Positions 45,429 through 55,634 are shown, numbered from the stretch's first letter. The stretch is 64,000 bases of DNA from Desulfobulbaceae bacterium (GCA_009773475.1 WSXV01000009.1:1-64000), one strand, 5' to 3'. The notes: generated from the sequence alone by a model not told the origin. A program made the numbers and translations.

Positions 45429-46160
45429 GTGAAAAAACGCCTTGACGAGCTCCTGTTTGCCTCCGGCCTCGCTGACAACCTGGTCCAGGCCCGGGCCTTG
45501 ATAGGGGCCGGGCAAGTTCTGGTGAATGAACAACTGATGGATAAGGCTGGCTGTTTAGTCGCCTCGGATGTCAGGCTTCAGGTTAAACCAAGTTGCCCCT
45601 ATGTCTCGCGCGGCGGACTAAAGCTGAAAGGCGGACTTGATGCCTTTGGGTATGATCCTAGTGGGCAGGTATGTGCTGACATCGGCGCCTCATCAGGTGG
45701 ATTTACCGACTGTCTGCTCCAGCACGGGGCAAGCAAGGTCTATGCCGTTGATGTAGCCTATGGTCAGTTAGACTGGAAACTACGGCAAGACCCCAGGGTT
45801 ATTGTCATCGAACGTTTTAATGCCCGCAAGATCAGCACATCTCAAATCCCTGATTGTCTCGATCTGATTGTTATTGACTCATCTTTTATCTCGCTGACCA
45901 AACTCCTCCCCCCCCTACTCCCCCTTTTTGGCACGCAGGGCCACATTATCGCCCTGATTAAACCTCAATTTGAACTGCCACGCGAAAAAATCCCCAAAGG
46001 CGGGGTGGTCCGCGATCAGAACCTGCACGACGAGGCAATCGCCAAAATCCAGCACTTCAGCCAGAATATCGGCCTGACAAGCCATGGTGTTGTTCGTTCT
46101 CCCCTGGTCGGCCCTAAGGGAAACAGCGAATTCCTGATTCTTCTGACCCTGAAGCGATAA
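45429..46160 (+). CDS. tlyA: TlyA-family rRNA methyltransferase / hemolysin A-like protein
   Basis: 243 residues from GTG. N-terminal S4 RNA-binding domain (~2-60, KRLDELLFASGLADNLVQARALIGAGQVLVN), then an FtsJ-like methyltransferase with the SAM loop ADIGASSGGFTDCLL and the K-D-K-E residues typical of 2'-O-methyltransferases (YVSRGGLKL, DVAYGQLDWKLR, IKPQFE). It probably methylates ribosomal RNA; its hemolysin name is historical. Confidence 0.9.
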   Translation: MKKRLDELLFASGLADNLVQARALIGAGQVLVNEQLMDKAGCLVASDVRLQVKPSCPYVSRGGLKLKGGLDAFGYDPSGQVCADIGASSGGFTDCLLQHGASKVYAVDVAYGQLDWKLRQDPRVIVIERFNARKISTSQIPDCLDLIVIDSSFISLTKLLPPLLPLFGTQGHIIALIKPQFELPREKIPKGGVVRDQNLHDEAIAKIQHFSQNIGLTSHGVVRSPLVGPKGNSEFLILLTLKR

Positions 46161-46264
46161 AGCGCTCCTTCACATTATCGGCCAGTTGTCTACTCAAGCT
46201 CCTTCAAGATGAAGTATGATTTTCAAAAAGTTCATACGACAAAAAAAAGGGCTGGGGAAAGCAA

Positions 46265-47803
46265 TTAATATCTGCTATCCCTAGGGCCAGAGAGAGAGGT
46301 TTGTTTGTATGGAAACGAGCGTCGCTTTCTCATCTCCTCCTCTTCTGCCTTTTTCTTTTTCTCTTCTTCTCGGTCCCTTACAGAACCAGGGCCTTCTTCC
46401 AGGCGAAAAATGGTGTCAAGCATTGCCTCTGCATCCTCTGCGATTTTAAGCGACAGAGAGCGATCCTTAAGCGCCAGTTTAAAATTTTTCCGGGCCAGTT
46501 CAATACGCCCCTCATAGAGATAATATTTCCCCAGGTAGTATGACGACTCCCCTTTCTGTCCCTGATGAGACCTGAGCTTGCCGAGCTCATAATAGACCTT
46601 GGAGTATTCGGGGATTTCACGGGCAACGGTGAAGAAATTGGCCTCTGCCTCTTTCACTTTGCCAAGTTCCACCTGCACCGTGGCAAGCTGAAAAACAGAC
46701 CAGAGATCCGTTGCATCAAGCCTTGAGGCCTTCTCAAAAAGCTCCAGGGCTTTGGCCTTATTACCTGCCGCCATCTCCTGCCGCCCCAGATCAACCAGCA
46801 GAATGGGTCTGTCCGGCATGGCAGCGACAACCTCCTTGATCAGGACCAAACTCCGCTCATGGTTATTGGCTTCGCGCTCCACCTGAGAAAGACCGTATTT
46901 GGCCATATTTCTTTCCAGTTGGGTGATATGGGAATCAGACATCTTGGAAACCAGATAATTACGGAACTGCCCGTCATCTTCGAGTTGCGACATAACTCGA
47001 TATTTAAAGCGTAAAAAAGCAAAATTATCCACGGGCTTATATCTCTCATTCAGTGGCACCTTCTCAATGGCCAGCAGCGACTGGATATAACCAAGGCGGG
47101 CCTCGGGGTCGGGATGGGTAAGCAGATAAGGAGGAACCTGCCCCATACGATAGCGGGTGATCCGCCGCATCGTCTGCATCATCTTTTCCATGGCCGCCGG
47201 ATCTCGGCCCAGTTTCTTCATCCAACCATAGGAAAGAAGGTCTGCCTCCTCCTCATCTTGACGGCTGAAATGCAGATTCAGGGCTTGATTGGTCGCCATG
47301 GCCCCAGTGATCATGGCCTGACTGCCCGTCCCGCCACCCAGGGCGATACCGGCAATGGCAAGAGCGAGGGCGCCGATCCCGACCTTCATTCCCTTTTCCA
47401 TGCGTGAGGCAATGTGACGACTGACCACATGACCGACCTCATGGGCCATGACCGACAGCAGTTCGTCCTCGCTGCCCATGGTCTCAAGGAGGCCGGAGTG
47501 AAAAAAGATCAGCCCGGAAGGAGCGGCAAAGGCATTAAATTCCTTATTTTTTATGACAAAAAAATGATAGTCAAAGTACTGGGCATTTGCCACCTGAAGC
47601 ACCTCGCCCCCCAATCGGTTGATGTATTGAGAGATATCAGGATCATCCAACAGGGTAAAGGCAAGCCGGGTCTGATAGAGCAGGGCCTCTCCCAGCTCCC
47701 GTTCCTCTCCGACTGTAAAGGCTGCGGCTGGATGAACTCCGGGAAAATGAAGCATGGAGACAGCAAGGATCATAGCCAGGATTTTTTGAACTGTTTTTTT
47801 CAT
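46265..47803 (-). CDS. BepA/YfgC-like M48 metalloprotease with TPR repeats
   Basis: 512 residues with a signal peptide (~1-28). M48 zinc site HEVGH (121-125) with the third ligand Glu in DEEEADLLSYGW. The C-terminal half has TPR-like helices (~330-460). BepA-type proteins assist and degrade outer-membrane proteins in the periplasm. The C-terminus is highly charged (KKKAEEEEMRKRRS). It follows oleD by 31 bases and is probably in the same operon, an odd partner for olefin genes. Confidence 0.85.
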   Translation of the reverse strand: MKKTVQKILAMILAVSMLHFPGVHPAAAFTVGEERELGEALLYQTRLAFTLLDDPDISQYINRLGGEVLQVANAQYFDYHFFVIKNKEFNAFAAPSGLIFFHSGLLETMGSEDELLSVMAHEVGHVVSRHIASRMEKGMKVGIGALALAIAGIALGGGTGSQAMITGAMATNQALNLHFSRQDEEEADLLSYGWMKKLGRDPAAMEKMMQTMRRITRYRMGQVPPYLLTHPDPEARLGYIQSLLAIEKVPLNERYKPVDNFAFLRFKYRVMSQLEDDGQFRNYLVSKMSDSHITQLERNMAKYGLSQVEREANNHERSLVLIKEVVAAMPDRPILLVDLGRQEMAAGNKAKALELFEKASRLDATDLWSVFQLATVQVELGKVKEAEANFFTVAREIPEYSKVYYELGKLRSHQGQKGESSYYLGKYYLYEGRIELARKNFKLALKDRSLSLKIAEDAEAMLDTIFRLEEGPGSVRDREEEKKKKAEEEEMRKRRSFPYKQTSLSGPRDSRY

Positions 47804-47834
47804 TTTATCGTCAGTTGTTGTTGGCAGAGTATTT

Positions 47835-48824
47835 TCAGATTCTCAATGCGGCAAGGACTCGTTCCATCCCCTGTTCAGTGGAGACCAGGGGATGATAGCC
47901 CAGCTCATCCATGGCCCGGGCTATGGAAAAATAGTGCGACTTGGCAAGTTGCTGGGCAAGAAACCTGGTCATTCGGGGCTCCTCCTGCCGACCAGCAAGA
48001 TGGTATGCCCCCTCAAGCATTGCCCCTATGCCATAAGCCAAGGGATATGAAATCTTACCCCGAACCGGGGCAATGTCAAGGCGGGAAAAGAGCTCTCCTA
48101 TCCACTGCCACAGATTGACAGGCTCTCCCTGACTGATAAAATATGCGCGTCCGGCAGCCGTGCCTGATCCTGCCAGATTATCGGCCGCCAGCAGATGGGC
48201 ATGGGCCACATTGTCAACATAGGAGATATCCACCAGATTATCGCCTGCTCCCACCTGCCGCAGCTGCCCAGACCGGCCTCGTTCAATCAGCCGGGGAATC
48301 AGATGGGGATCCCCCGGCCCCCAGACCAGATGCGGCCGGATGGCACAGGTTCGCAACTGCTCATTTGATGCCGCCAGAATCAACTGCTCGGCCATGACCT
48401 TGCTCATGGCATAATGACAGAGAAAATGATCGGCATAGGGAAGATCTTCATTCCCATTCCGGATTGAATGCTGGTTGAAGACAACGGAAGGGGTCGAGGT
48501 GTAGATAAGATGGCTGACCCCGGCCGCCCGACACCCGGCCAGGACATTCTCGGTGCCAAGGACATTGATGGCATAATACTTCTGCCACCGGCCCCAGATT
48601 CCCGCCAGGGCGGCGACATGAAAAACGGTATCGACGCCCCGGCAGCATTCCGTAACAAAATCCCCATCGCAGATATTGCCCTGGCGACACATCGCGCCCA
48701 TGGCCTGCACTTCCGGATAGAGATGCCGCCCCAACACCAGACAATCGAGATTACGGGCCCGCAACTGACGAACAATAGCCTTGCCGACAAACCCGCCGCC
48801 GCCGGTGATAAGCACCTTTTTCAT
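47835..48824 (-). CDS. oleD: OleD-like 2-alkyl-3-oxoalkanoate reductase
   Basis: 329 residues from the ATG at 48824, which overlaps the oleC stop as ATGA. Extended SDR: LITGGGGFVGKAI at the N-terminus, catalytic Tyr138/Lys142 in HYAMSK, IRPHLVWGPGDPHLIPRL. In olefin synthesis OleD reduces the condensed beta-keto acid to the beta-hydroxy acid. Assigned from its operon with OleC and OleB; alone it would resemble a 3-beta-hydroxysteroid dehydrogenase-like epimerase. Confidence 0.85.
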   Translation of the reverse strand: MKKVLITGGGGFVGKAIVRQLRARNLDCLVLGRHLYPEVQAMGAMCRQGNICDGDFVTECCRGVDTVFHVAALAGIWGRWQKYYAINVLGTENVLAGCRAAGVSHLIYTSTPSVVFNQHSIRNGNEDLPYADHFLCHYAMSKVMAEQLILAASNEQLRTCAIRPHLVWGPGDPHLIPRLIERGRSGQLRQVGAGDNLVDISYVDNVAHAHLLAADNLAGSGTAAGRAYFISQGEPVNLWQWIGELFSRLDIAPVRGKISYPLAYGIGAMLEGAYHLAGRQEEPRMTRFLAQQLAKSHYFSIARAMDELGYHPLVSTEQGMERVLAALRI

Positions 48825-50467
48825 GCCTGTCCCTGGAGCTGGCTCTGCGCCCAAACGGCCAACTGTTCCCTGAATATCTTGGCGTTATGACGGATATCCA
48901 CGGGAAAATCCGGGTGGATCAGAAAAAATCGAATCCCGGGGGTTACGGAACTCGCCGCCGCCAGCGCCTGCACCTCAGTGAGCAGCTTCTCCTTAACTAT
49001 CAACCCAGTTTTCAGCGGCTCAATGATCATCACCGGCTGCTGCCATTGACTGCTTTCACCATCAGCAATCCCCACCAGCGCCGATCTTGCGACATCGGGA
49101 TGTTCATTCACTATGGCCTCGCAGCAGATCGTAAAAAGGGTGCCACCTTTGGTCTTCACCCGGTGGGCGCGTCGGCCACAGAACCAGAGGCGCCTCTGAT
49201 CATCCAGATAGCCAAGATCCCCCATCCGGTGCCAAAAAGAGTCCCCATCCTTGATCTTGGCCAGACTATTTTCGGGCTCATTATTCTCATACGCCCGGGT
49301 CACCACATCCCCGCGCACGACGATTTCGCCGATGGCACCGGTGGGCAGGCACAGGGCCTCATCCCAGAGGGGAACCGGCACATCCGCACAGGCAATCACC
49401 CGGATCTCCATTCCCGGCAAGGCCCTTCCCACACAGATCCCCTTTCCTTGACGGCTGAGCGGCCAGGTCTGCTCTATAATCTCTTTGCCCTCGATAGAGG
49501 CCACGGGAAGGCTTTCGGTGGCGCCATAGGGGGTATGGATTCTGGCCCCGGAAGGAAGTATGGCCTGCATCCGGGCGACAAGATCACCGCCGATGGGAGC
49601 GCCGGCCATAAGAACCTGCTGGAGGTGATCAAGGACTATACCCTGTTCATGGCAATACCGGCTGACCACATTCCAGATGGCCGGTGAGCCGAATGAATAG
49701 GTCACCCGTTGCTTTTGCAGGGAGCCGACAAACTTGCGCGGATCAACCCTGGCGGGTCGGCTCGGGTCCATATCGGGAATCACCGCCATCGCTCCAAGGG
49801 CCGTTGCAAACAGGGCAAAAAGTGGAAAGCCGGGCTGATCGATCTGACCGGGACCGATCTGATAATAATCCCGAATCAGCCGCATCTGGGCATGGAACAC
49901 CCCGTGATCATAGCGCACCCCTTTCGGCGGCCCGGTGGAACCAGTGGTGAAGATGATGGCGGCCAACTCATCGGCCTTTGCCGGATAGGCTGGAAACGGA
50001 GCAGACGTATTTTTTGCCTGTCGGCAGAGATTCGGCCCAAAGAGTCCCAAGGAGAGCCCCAGGAAGGAACCACAGCAAAAGGAGCGTCTGACCGTGCGAA
50101 AGGGCGCGGGGAAGGCAAGTCGAAACAGATGGGCCGCCGGAATTCCAATCAACACCTGGGGACGAACCCCGGCTATACAGCGGCGTAGATTCTTATATCC
50201 CATGCCGGGATCAATGAGAATAACCGGCGCCCCCAGCTTGAACAGGGCGAAGCTCAGGCAGATAAAATCAGCCGATGGCCTGACCATGAGCATCACCCGC
50301 TCGCCTGTCTTCACCCCATGCTTTTGCAGAAACCAGGCCAGAGCGTCGGCACGGCCATTGAGCTCCGCAAAACTGAGCGTCCTGCCTGTAGCTGCCTCCA
50401 CAAGGGCGGTGCAATCGCCCAGCTCCAATGCCCGTTCGGCCAGGGTCTGTCCGATATTGACGTTCAT
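48821..50467 (-). CDS. oleC: OleC-like beta-lactone synthetase (ANL superfamily)
   Basis: 548 residues. AMP-binding loop IIFTTGSTGPPKGVRYDHG (core 174-183), then TPYGATESLP and the hinge region MGDLGYLDDQRRLWFCGR. OleC closes the beta-hydroxy acid into a beta-lactone with ATP. It overlaps oleB by ATGA at its start and oleD by ATGA at its end. Confidence 0.87.
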   Translation of the reverse strand: MNVNIGQTLAERALELGDCTALVEAATGRTLSFAELNGRADALAWFLQKHGVKTGERVMLMVRPSADFICLSFALFKLGAPVILIDPGMGYKNLRRCIAGVRPQVLIGIPAAHLFRLAFPAPFRTVRRSFCCGSFLGLSLGLFGPNLCRQAKNTSAPFPAYPAKADELAAIIFTTGSTGPPKGVRYDHGVFHAQMRLIRDYYQIGPGQIDQPGFPLFALFATALGAMAVIPDMDPSRPARVDPRKFVGSLQKQRVTYSFGSPAIWNVVSRYCHEQGIVLDHLQQVLMAGAPIGGDLVARMQAILPSGARIHTPYGATESLPVASIEGKEIIEQTWPLSRQGKGICVGRALPGMEIRVIACADVPVPLWDEALCLPTGAIGEIVVRGDVVTRAYENNEPENSLAKIKDGDSFWHRMGDLGYLDDQRRLWFCGRRAHRVKTKGGTLFTICCEAIVNEHPDVARSALVGIADGESSQWQQPVMIIEPLKTGLIVKEKLLTEVQALAAASSVTPGIRFFLIHPDFPVDIRHNAKIFREQLAVWAQSQLQGQA

Positions 50468-51369
50468 TGGGCGGGTTGGTTACACTTTGCTGATGAACCG
50501 GAAACCCCTGAAAAAAAATCCTCCAACAGGGGCCGAATCACCGGCAAGGCGTCTTCCAGGACGTAATGACCGGCTTCTTTGAAATAATGGCACTGGGCGT
50601 GCGGAAACCGCTTCTGCCACTCAAGATAGAAATGATCATTGAAACAAAAATCCCGCCCTCCCCAGCAGACCAGCACCGGGATATCCCGGTCGGCCAAGGC
50701 CTGCAGCCCCTCTTCAACCCGAACCAGGGTTTCATAGGAAGGATGGGTGGAATTCAGGGGAATATCGCGGACAAAGCCATCCACCGCCACCCGGTTGTCC
50801 CAGCAATCATAGGGAGCCAGATAGGCCTGGGCCACCTCCGGACGAAGACGCCTGGTCACTGCCATAAAGACCGCCGGACCGGCAAAGCCGTTCAGCCCAC
50901 GCACCAGTAGTTTCCCGATAAAAGGCCAGCGACAGAGCTGAATCCGCCAGGGGATACGCTGCGAACGAAAGGCAGCGGTATTCAGAATCACCAGTTTTTC
51001 AAGGGCTTGCGGGGTCTTTCCCGCCACCCCAAGTCCAATGGCACCACCCCAATCATGGACAATCATAGAGTAAGAGGTTATCTGCAGTTGAGTCAGCAGG
51101 GCCTGAAGATTGTCGATATGATTTTTCAGTTGATAGGGGTAATTCTGCGGCTTATCTGAGAGTCCACAGCCCAGATGATCCACGGCGACAACCCGGTTGG
51201 TGCGGGAAAGCAGGGTCACAAGATGACGGTAATAATAGGACCAGGTGGGATTGCCATGGACCATGACAATGACCGGACCCGTCCCCTCATCCAGATAATG
51301 AAGACGATGCCCATCAATGGTGGCAAAGTGGGAAGAAAAAGGATATTCTGGAAAATGTTGTGGATACAA
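50464..51369 (-). CDS. oleB: OleB-like beta-lactone decarboxylase (alpha/beta hydrolase)
   Basis: 301 residues, haloalkane-dehalogenase-like fold. HGNPTWS oxyanion region (39-45), nucleophile Asp106 in VHDWGGAIG, catalytic His in EAGHYVLED near the C-terminus. OleB converts the beta-lactone to a cis-olefin plus CO2. It starts at TTG (51369), because an in-frame stop lies a few codons upstream and no ATG exists before the conserved core; no good ribosome binding site is visible. It is the first gene of the operon here. The expected oleA thiolase is missing upstream. Confidence 0.86.
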   Translation of the reverse strand: MYPQHFPEYPFSSHFATIDGHRLHYLDEGTGPVIVMVHGNPTWSYYYRHLVTLLSRTNRVVAVDHLGCGLSDKPQNYPYQLKNHIDNLQALLTQLQITSYSMIVHDWGGAIGLGVAGKTPQALEKLVILNTAAFRSQRIPWRIQLCRWPFIGKLLVRGLNGFAGPAVFMAVTRRLRPEVAQAYLAPYDCWDNRVAVDGFVRDIPLNSTHPSYETLVRVEEGLQALADRDIPVLVCWGGRDFCFNDHFYLEWQKRFPHAQCHYFKEAGHYVLEDALPVIRPLLEDFFSGVSGSSAKCNQPAQ

Positions 51370-51777
51370 GGGAGTCTGTCAAATGGTAGAAGGATTAGGG
51401 GGAAGCGCTTCTGGCCGGCAGTCTTTTGCTGAGCAGCAATGAAGAATAATCGACTAGCACCCGGTGTCAATCTTTTTCCCGTGTCAACCGCATTGCCGTC
51501 CGCCGGCAGCGCTGTTTCCAAGGCTTCAGGCTCACTTTTTTCGGCACGATAAGTGATGAAAATGAGCTCTTAGCTCTTGCGAACCGAGGGAACAAAGGGG
51601 GAACCATGGCACGTCAGATACACCCTGATTTCACAAGAGCAGGGCTGCTGTTTTTTGGTTCATCACAGACCAGCTCTTTTTTCAAAATAACGAATATCCC
51701 ATTACTAATGACTTAGAGAGATTTCCTATCGTCCATCCTTCGTTCTTCAGCCCTCAGCCTCTCTTCCTAAAAAATTT
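51370..51777. other. Divergent intergenic region, no gene
   Basis: About 400 bases between oleB (minus) and the peptide-transporter ATPase (plus). I see no supported gene, no remnant of an oleA thiolase, and no clear promoter boxes, although promoters for both directions are expected here. Confidence 0.55.
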
Positions 51778-53385
51778 ATGCTTCTTTCCATCGACAACCT
51801 GAATGTAAGCTTTTCCCTCGATACCGGCAGGGCACAACCCCAGTCTAATCAGGTACTGCATGACGTCTCCCTCTCCGCTGATCAGGGAGAGACCGTGGCC
51901 CTGGTGGGTGAATCGGGGTCAGGGAAGTCGGTCACAGCCCTCTCCATCCTCCGACTCCTTGATGAAGGCAGCCAGGTGCAGACCACCGGAAGCATCCGCT
52001 TTGAAGATCAGGAGATCCTCTCCCTGTCCGCCCAACGGCTCCGGGCCATTCGCGGCAATCGTATCGCCATGATCTTCCAGGAGCCGATGACCTCGCTCAA
52101 TCCGGTCTACACCATCGGCAATCAGCTCATTGAACCCCTGCTCCTGCACCAGGCCATGAGTAAAAAAGAGGCGGAAAAAGAGGCCATTCGCCTGTTGGAG
52201 CGCACCGGCATTGACACCCCGCAGGCACGGCTCAAGTCCTATCCGCATCAGCTTTCCGGCGGCCAGCGGCAACGGGTCATGATCGCCATGGCCCTTGCCT
52301 GCCGTCCCTCCCTGCTCATTGCCGATGAGCCGACCACCGCGCTGGATGTGACCATCCAGGCCCAGATCCTGGAGCTGATCCGTGACCTGCAGGATGAATT
52401 CAAGATGGCCGTCCTTCTGATTACCCACGATCTGGCCTTGGTGAATCAGATCGCCGGCCATGTCCATATCATGCAGGGCGGGCGGATCGTTGAACACGGA
52501 CCAACCCGGGAGCTGCTGAAAAACCCCCAGCACCCCTACACTATCCACCTTCTGCAATCCATCCCCCATGGAAATCCTGTGGTCAAACAAGGCCTGAAAC
52601 CCCTGCTGACCATCGAAAATCTTGCCTGTCATTTTCATCTCAACGATGGCTGGAGTGGATTTCTCAAAAGAAGAATCAAGACCATCAAGGCCGTGGACGA
52701 TGTCAGCCTGACCATTGATCAGGGGACAACCTGCGGGGTGGTGGGTGAATCGGGCTCCGGCAAGACCACACTTGGCATGGCGATTCTCAAGCTGACCAAA
52801 AGCCGGGGTGGCATCATCTTTGACGGCTGCGATCTCCAGCCCCTTGGAAACCGGGCAATGCGCCCCCTGCGCCGGGAGTTGCAGGTAGTCTTCCAGGATC
52901 CCTTCTCCTCGCTCTCCCCACGGATGACCGTGGAACAGATTGTCGAGGAGGGAATGCGGGTGCACGGCATGGGAGGAACGGCGCAGCAGCGGCATGCAAT
53001 CGTCGCCGACACCTTGATCGAGGTGGGGCTGAGCCCGGATATGGCCTGGCGCTATCCCCATGAATTTTCCGGCGGGCAACGCCAACGCATCGCCATTGCC
53101 CGCGCCATCGTCCTCAAGCCCCGGCTGTTGATCCTTGATGAACCAACCTCGGCCCTCGATATGACCATCCAGAAGCAGATTATCGACCTGCTCCTCGACC
53201 TCCAGCAGCGGTATGGCATGACCTATCTCTTTATTTCCCACGACCTGCGGGTGGTCCGCGCCCTGGCCGATCAAGTGGCAGTCATGCAGCATGGCCGCAT
53301 CGTTGAGGCCGGCCCGGCCCAGGAAATTTTCAGCGCGCCCAGGCACGACTACACCAAAAGACTGTTCGCCGCAGCGCTGGCATAA
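51778..53385 (+). CDS. Peptide ABC transporter, fused double ATP-binding protein (YejF/DppDF-like)
   Basis: 535 residues with two complete ATPase cassettes. First: GESGSGKS (44-51), [21 protein letters not shown]. Second: [32 protein letters not shown]. Each has the oligopeptide/dipeptide transporter C-terminal region (HPYT and ...DYTKRL). It powers uptake of peptides or microcin-like compounds in E. coli relatives. The usual permease and binding-protein genes are not adjacent. Confidence 0.88.
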   Translation: MLLSIDNLNVSFSLDTGRAQPQSNQVLHDVSLSADQGETVALVGESGSGKSVTALSILRLLDEGSQVQTTGSIRFEDQEILSLSAQRLRAIRGNRIAMIFQEPMTSLNPVYTIGNQLIEPLLLHQAMSKKEAEKEAIRLLERTGIDTPQARLKSYPHQLSGGQRQRVMIAMALACRPSLLIADEPTTALDVTIQAQILELIRDLQDEFKMAVLLITHDLALVNQIAGHVHIMQGGRIVEHGPTRELLKNPQHPYTIHLLQSIPHGNPVVKQGLKPLLTIENLACHFHLNDGWSGFLKRRIKTIKAVDDVSLTIDQGTTCGVVGESGSGKTTLGMAILKLTKSRGGIIFDGCDLQPLGNRAMRPLRRELQVVFQDPFSSLSPRMTVEQIVEEGMRVHGMGGTAQQRHAIVADTLIEVGLSPDMAWRYPHEFSGGQRQRIAIARAIVLKPRLLILDEPTSALDMTIQKQIIDLLLDLQQRYGMTYLFISHDLRVVRALADQVAVMQHGRIVEAGPAQEIFSAPRHDYTKRLFAAALA

Positions 53386-53434
53386 GAAGAAGACAGCGGG
53401 AATTTTATCCCGCAACCTGCCTCCTCCGCTCCTC

Positions 53435-55006
53435 CTACCCTACCCGCATCTCCACCGCCTTGATCGCATCGGCTGCAGAACTGGTTATCCCGCCGGCATA
53501 GCCAGCCCCCTCACCGATGGGAAACAGGTTTTTGACGTTGACCGATTCAAACTGATCATTGCGACAAATCCGCACCGGCGAAGAGGTTCGCGTCTCCGCT
53601 CCCAACAAAATCGCCTGGGAAGAAACAAAAAGCGGCACCTCGTCCTTCCATCGATCAAAGGCGGCCAGCAGCTCTGCAATCACAAAGGCCGGAAAGATGT
53701 CTCGCATATCAGCCGCCACAACCCCTTGCTGCGAAGAGCTTTCAGGCAAGCCAAAGGTTTCTTTTCTGGTCAGAAAATCCATCAGATTCTGGGCCGGAAT
53801 CTCCCATCTACTCCCCCCGGCATGAAAAGCCCGGCGCTCAATATCCTGCTGGAAGGCAATGCCCGCCAGGGGACTGGCGCTGCCGTAATCCTCCGTATGA
53901 CAGCTCACCACCAGCGCCGCGTTGGAAAAGGCTGAAGATCGCTGTGAGTAGCTCATGCCATTGACCACCATCATCCCCTGATCCGAGGAGGCGTTGATCA
54001 CCTCCCCACCCGGGCACATGCAGAAGGTATAGACCCCGCGCTGGATGTTACGGTTAGTATAATTCAGTGAATAAGTGGCAGCCCCCAGGCCCCTGTAATT
54101 GCAATATTTATCGCCATAGCGCATCCGGTTAATGACTGCTGCCGGATGCTCAATGCGCAGTCCCACGGCAATGGGCCGCTGCTCCATGGCCACCCCTTTT
54201 GCATGGAGCATAGTCACGGTTTCACGGGCCGAATGGCCGAGGGCGAGATAGATGGCAGAGGAGCTATATTCTTCTTCACCATTAATGACGATTCCTGTGG
54301 CCGTCCCGTTTTCGATGAGGAGATCGGTCATTTTAGCGCCATAGTGAATCTCGCCCCCCCGCTCCAGGATATACTTCCGAATATTGCGGACTATGACGCA
54401 GAGGACATCGGTACCCAGATGGGGCTTGCTGATATAGCCGATTTCAGCAGGGGCGCCGAATTTTATAAAGGTCTGCAAGACCCGACTGGCAAAACCGGTA
54501 TTGTTATTGCGCCGCGAAAAGAGTTTTCCATCGGAGTAGGAACCGGCGCCGCCTTCGCCAAACTGGATATTAGACTCAGGGTTGATCTCCCGCTTCTGCA
54601 TGAATCGCTGCACATCCAGGGAGCGCTCTTCGATCATTTTTCCCCGTTCAAAGATCAGCGGCTTGAAGCCATAATCAATCAGCTCGAGGGCCGCAAACAT
54701 CCCGGCCGGGCCAAACCCGACAACAATCGGCCGCTCCTTGTTTATGGCAGCACGCCGCTGCCGCCTGACCGGTTCACTGTATAGGGGAAATCTCTGCTTG
54801 TTTTCATAGCTTTCGTTGGTTTGGATAACAATGGCAATTTTATAGTAAAACTGTTCCTGATTGCGCATATCCAGAGATTTGCTCAAAATCTTGACCACAG
54901 CGATGGTGTCGATTCCCGCTTGCAGACGCGCAGATGCGGCCTTAACGTATTCCTCCATCCCGTCCTGTTCAATGGGAATCTGCAAATCGCTGATGATGAG
55001 ATTCAA
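53435..55006 (-). CDS. COG2509-family FAD-dependent dehydrogenase
   Basis: 523 residues. An N-terminal ~85-residue domain, then the dinucleotide motif VVGFGPAGMFAALEL (95-109), NIQFGEGGAGSYSDGKLFSR, LALGHSARETVTML, and MCPGGEVINASS. The C-terminus ends LFPIGEGAGYAGGITSSAADAIKA, the family's FAD motif. These proteins are widespread and uncharacterised oxidoreductases. It stands alone, converging on the transporter ATPase. Confidence 0.85.
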   Translation of the reverse strand: MNLIISDLQIPIEQDGMEEYVKAASARLQAGIDTIAVVKILSKSLDMRNQEQFYYKIAIVIQTNESYENKQRFPLYSEPVRRQRRAAINKERPIVVGFGPAGMFAALELIDYGFKPLIFERGKMIEERSLDVQRFMQKREINPESNIQFGEGGAGSYSDGKLFSRRNNNTGFASRVLQTFIKFGAPAEIGYISKPHLGTDVLCVIVRNIRKYILERGGEIHYGAKMTDLLIENGTATGIVINGEEEYSSSAIYLALGHSARETVTMLHAKGVAMEQRPIAVGLRIEHPAAVINRMRYGDKYCNYRGLGAATYSLNYTNRNIQRGVYTFCMCPGGEVINASSDQGMMVVNGMSYSQRSSAFSNAALVVSCHTEDYGSASPLAGIAFQQDIERRAFHAGGSRWEIPAQNLMDFLTRKETFGLPESSSQQGVVAADMRDIFPAFVIAELLAAFDRWKDEVPLFVSSQAILLGAETRTSSPVRICRNDQFESVNVKNLFPIGEGAGYAGGITSSAADAIKAVEMRVG

Positions 55007-55136
55007 AGGGACTCCTTCTCTATCATGGGTCTGGAAATTATTTTAATGTTCCCTGTTAAATTGACTATGATTAACGGTACCTCTCATATGAAACATAGCT
55101 GCGGTGAACTTACCGACAAAAGTCAAAGGATCAGCG

Positions 55137-55634
55137 ATGAATAAAAAAATTATGCTCATTGCCATCGTTCTGCTGGCCGGAATCACCGGCTGGCTGTTGC
55201 ACTACTTCAGCGACCGGGAGGTGATCAAGCGAAAGTTCAACTCCATTGCGACGGAGCTAAGCAAGCAGGGAGAAGAGAGCCCGGTGGCGCTCGCCCTGAA
55301 GATGCGGCCGGTGAAGGACTTTATTGCCCCTTCCTGCAGGGTGATCGTACCGGAAACAAACTATCAGGAGTCTCTCGACCCGGATCTGGTCATCCGCTAC
55401 CTCATGTTATACCGCTCCCGCCAAAGCAGCCTGGAGATTACCATGGACAAAATCCTGGTGGATATTCCGGGCAAGGGCCTGGCTGAGGTCAGCGCCCTGG
55501 TTCATGTCACTGCCAATCTCAATCAGCCTGATTTTTTTGATGAAGTCCATCAGCTCACATTTTCCCTGCACAAAGAAGATAAGAAGTGGCTGCTGCACCA
55601 GACCACCCTGCCCGCCGCCCTGGTGTACAGATAG
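55137..55634 (+). CDS. Membrane-anchored protein of unknown function
   Basis: 165 residues from the ATG at 55137, with AAAGGA seven bases upstream (a further start at 55104 is less good). One N-terminal membrane segment (~5-22, LIAIVLLAGITGWLLHYF), then a soluble domain with alternating strands, FNSIATELSKQ...VKDFIAPSC...YQESLDPDLVIRYLM...ISALVHVTANLN, consistent with a periplasmic NTF2/cystatin-like fold. I recognise no characterised family. A dispersed hairpin repeat lies just after it. Confidence 0.65.
   Translation: MNKKIMLIAIVLLAGITGWLLHYFSDREVIKRKFNSIATELSKQGEESPVALALKMRPVKDFIAPSCRVIVPETNYQESLDPDLVIRYLMLYRSRQSSLEITMDKILVDIPGKGLAEVSALVHVTANLNQPDFFDEVHQLTFSLHKEDKKWLLHQTTLPAALVYR

Noticed and set aside
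51370..51777. Missing oleA thiolase in the oleB upstream gap
   Set aside because: The gap is too short and no thiolase motif can be read in any frame.
51919..53415. 498-codon frame opposite the double ATPase
   Set aside because: Long only because the real gene's codon bias removes stops; no family match, and the plus-strand gene has all ABC motifs.
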